This document shows, in pieces, positions 62,479 to 64,000 of a stretch of 64,000 nucleotides of DNA. Positions within the stretch are counted from its first letter, which is position 1. Each line of letters opens with the position of its first letter. Where the stretch lies: NCBI RefSeq assembly GCF_004000805.1, contig NZ_BILY01000006.1, positions 182,667 to 246,666 of the forward strand. Reading direction: 5' to 3'. Under the pieces are notes generated by a model, which had not been told where the DNA came from, ran no database searches, and saw only the letters and a program-made list of their open reading frames with translations. A program made the translations under genes and the position numbers. This DNA is from Paenibacillus glycanilyticus NBRC 16618. GTDB lineage: Bacteria; Bacillota; Bacilli; Paenibacillales; Paenibacillaceae.

Positions 62479-63540
62479 ATGAACATCTATAGATATGAAC
62501 AGAATCCATTGGTTACGCCCGCGGACGTCAAGCCTCACCGTCCCGATTTCGAAGTGATCGGCGCGTTTAACGCCGGCATTGCGGAATATAACGGGGAGGT
62601 TATCATGCTGCTCCGCGTTGCTGAACGGCCTATCAGTCCGGACCCGGATGTCGTGCTGGCGCCGGTCTATAACGTGGAACGGGGCGAGCTGGACTTGTTT
62701 CCGGTCCGCTTGGACGACGAGGATTACGATTTCTCCGATCCGCGCGTTATCGTGCGGAAGGAGCACGCGCCGTCGTTTGAATACCTGACTTCCTTGTCTT
62801 ACCTGCGCATTGCGCGGAGCAAAGACGGCCGGCATTTTACCATCGACGACAAGCCGTTTGTGTATCCGTCCCAATCGCTTGAGACGTTTGGGATCGAGGA
62901 TCCCCGCATCACGCAGATCGGGGATACCTACTATATTTACTTCTCGGCGGTTTCCCCGGTCGGTATCGGTGAATCGCTCGTGTCGACGAAGGATTTCGAG
63001 AGCGTGACTCATCACGGAATGATCTTTGGCCCGGATAACAAAGACGTGCTGATCTTCCCGGAACGCGTGAACGGCAAGTATTACGCGCTGCACCGTCCAA
63101 CGACAAAGAGCTGCGGACGTCCGGAGATGTGGATTGCCGAGTCCGACAATCTGCTCTATTGGGGCAATCACCGCCATTTGATCGGTCTGCGCGACGGCAT
63201 GTGGGACAGCGGCCGGCTTGGCGGCGGCGCCGTGCCGATCAAGACGGACAAAGGCTGGCTCGAGCTGTACCACGGCGCGACCAAAGATAACCGCTATTGC
63301 ATGGGCGCGGTGCTGCTCGACCTGAACGACCCGTCCAAGGTTATCGCCCGTTCCGGCAGCCCGATTATGGAGCCGGAGGCCGACTACGAGCAGAACGGCT
63401 TCTTCGGCGGAGTCGTCTTCTCTTGCGGCGCGCTGGTAGACGGCGATCGCATCCGCATGTATTACGGAGCGGCCGATACGTCCATGGCTTGCGCCGAGCT
63501 TAGCCTAAGCGAGATTCTGGATAGTCTGGAAGCCGTATAA
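62479..63540 (+). CDS. GH130 beta-mannoside phosphorylase
   Basis: 353-residue cytoplasmic five-bladed beta-propeller enzyme. GH130 phosphorylases split beta-mannosides with phosphate to give mannose 1-phosphate. The catalytic Asp141 lies in FGIEDPRIT; FNAGIAEYNGEVIMLLRVAE, the phosphate/sugar-binding LHRPTTK and WDSGRLGGGAVPIKTDKGWLELYHG are characteristic. AGAAAGGA precedes the ATG. Last gene of the operon. Whether the substrate is beta-1,4- or beta-1,2-linked cannot be told by eye. Confidence 0.9.
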   Translation: MNIYRYEQNPLVTPADVKPHRPDFEVIGAFNAGIAEYNGEVIMLLRVAERPISPDPDVVLAPVYNVERGELDLFPVRLDDEDYDFSDPRVIVRKEHAPSFEYLTSLSYLRIARSKDGRHFTIDDKPFVYPSQSLETFGIEDPRITQIGDTYYIYFSAVSPVGIGESLVSTKDFESVTHHGMIFGPDNKDVLIFPERVNGKYYALHRPTTKSCGRPEMWIAESDNLLYWGNHRHLIGLRDGMWDSGRLGGGAVPIKTDKGWLELYHGATKDNRYCMGAVLLDLNDPSKVIARSGSPIMEPEADYEQNGFFGGVVFSCGALVDGDRIRMYYGAADTSMACAELSLSEILDSLEAV

Positions 63541-63547
63541 GACTGCT

Positions 63548-63588
63548 AAAAAAGCCATCCCTTCCGCCTTCGGCAAGGGATGGCTTTT
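63548..63588 (+). terminator. Intrinsic terminator after the GH130 gene
   Basis: AAAAGCCATCCCTT (63550-63563) pairs perfectly with 63575-63588, with an inner GCC-TTC-GGC hairpin, then Ts. Confidence 0.9.
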
Positions 63589-64000
63589 CATGTTGCGGAC
63601 GTGCGGCACCGGGTTAAGACCCTGGCAGGGTCTTATCGGGCGAAAGAGAAGTGATATTGGTGATCATAAGACCCTCTCAGGGTCTTATCTGCATAGGCAA
63701 GGCGGTGAATGTGCATGTTGCGGGCGTTCGGCGTTGAGATAAGACCCTGCCAGGGTCTTAATGTGCGAAGTCCGAGTAATATTGGTGATCATAAGACCCT
63801 GCGAGGGTCTTATTTGCATAGGAAGGCGGCTAATGTGCATGTTGCGGGAGTTCGGCGTTGAGATAAGACCCTGGCAGGGTCTTAACGTGCGAAAGTGGAG
63901 TAATAATGGTGATCATAAGACCCCGCAAGGGTCTTATCTTGCATAGGCAAGGCGACTAATGTGCGTGTTGCAGGCGTGCGGCGTTGAGAAAAGACCCTGA
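63589..64000. repeat. Tandem ~125-bp array with two palindromes per unit, continuing past the window
   Basis: Seven palindromes of one type lie at 63615-63635, 63666-63688, 63740-63760, 63791-63813, 63864-63884, 63915-63937 and 63990-64000 (cut off). Arms are TAAGACCCTG or ATAAGACCCT. They alternate between a 21-bp form with one central base and a 23-bp form with a 3- to 5-base centre, separated by conserved spacers of 30 bp and 50-52 bp. Period is 124-126 bp. The array starts directly at the GH130 terminator and contains no credible gene. Confidence 0.9.

Noticed and set aside
61351..63273. 640-codon open frame antisense to the DUF1861 and GH130 genes
   Set aside because: Spans two well-supported sense genes and resembles no protein.
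63761..63946. 61-residue ORF in the repeat array
   Set aside because: It is a by-product of the 125-bp repeat and has no ribosome site.
63589..64000. CRISPR array
   Set aside because: Repeats are palindromes with two alternating, conserved spacers; CRISPR spacers would be unique and of one length. No cas gene nearby.

Overview
The window looks like chromosomal DNA of a Paenibacillus-like member of the Bacillota. The genome is moderately GC-rich, with AGGAGG-type ribosome sites, frequent GTG and TTG starts, U-tailed intrinsic terminators, YesM/YesN-type regulators, sugar-binding lipoproteins without a local ATPase, and relatives of the staphylococcal heme-stress system. No rRNA or tRNA gene, phage or complete insertion sequence was recognised. 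The assignment is inference from gene content.

Layout. 1-1.4 kb: end of a drug-efflux MFS gene. 1.4-9.4 kb: a probable organosulfur operon with two SsuC-type permeases, two flavoprotein/ferredoxin pairs resembling AprA/AprB, an SsuA-type lipoprotein and a hydrolase, behind a promoter and a leader terminator. 9.4-13.4 kb: HssR-HssS-HrtB-HrtA heme sensing and efflux, with an HssR-type direct repeat before hrtB. 13.4-14.8 kb: an intergenic palindromic element, an orphan gene and a frameshifted gene. 14.8-24.5 kb: galactoside use (LacI regulator, GH36 alpha-galactosidase, AraC regulator, GH2 beta-galactosidase, GH172/DUF2961 enzyme), interrupted by a second copy of the palindromic element. 24.5-28.8 kb: UDP-glucose dehydrogenase, a sugar nucleotidyltransferase and two glycosyltransferases for a surface polysaccharide. 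28.8-31.7 kb: AraC regulator, cupin and MATE exporter. 31.9-39.2 kb: tandem LysR regulators, then a solute-binding lipoprotein with a YesM/YesN two-component pair but no permeases.

39.2-49.8 kb is an oxidative/electrophile-stress island: hydrolase, isochorismatase-like enzyme, XapX protein, YtcJ-type amidohydrolase with a His/Cys-rich tail, MFS exporter, small heme-copper-oxidase-like membrane protein, Dps, VOC dioxygenase, GAPDH homologue, catalase and a CuA-site lipoprotein. Six promoters here share one 66-bp architecture: ATA(A/G)-N7-CTAT-N7-ATAG, then 11 bp, a -35-like hexamer, 17 bp and a weak -10. That geometry fits a LysR-type activator with OxyR- or CcpC-like sites. I regard it as the most interesting signal in the window: a compact, apparently undescribed regulon.

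49.8-57 kb: CIRCE-controlled htpG, aldehyde dehydrogenase with its DUF779 partner, speD, and an operon of CYTH protein, P-loop kinase and unknown protein. 57-63.5 kb: a beta-mannoside locus (LacI regulator, ABC lipoprotein and two permeases, DUF1861 protein, GH130 phosphorylase). 63.6-64 kb: start of a roughly 125-bp tandem array in which every unit carries two palindromes; it runs off the right edge.

All calls come from reading the sequence and translated proteins. No database search was run.
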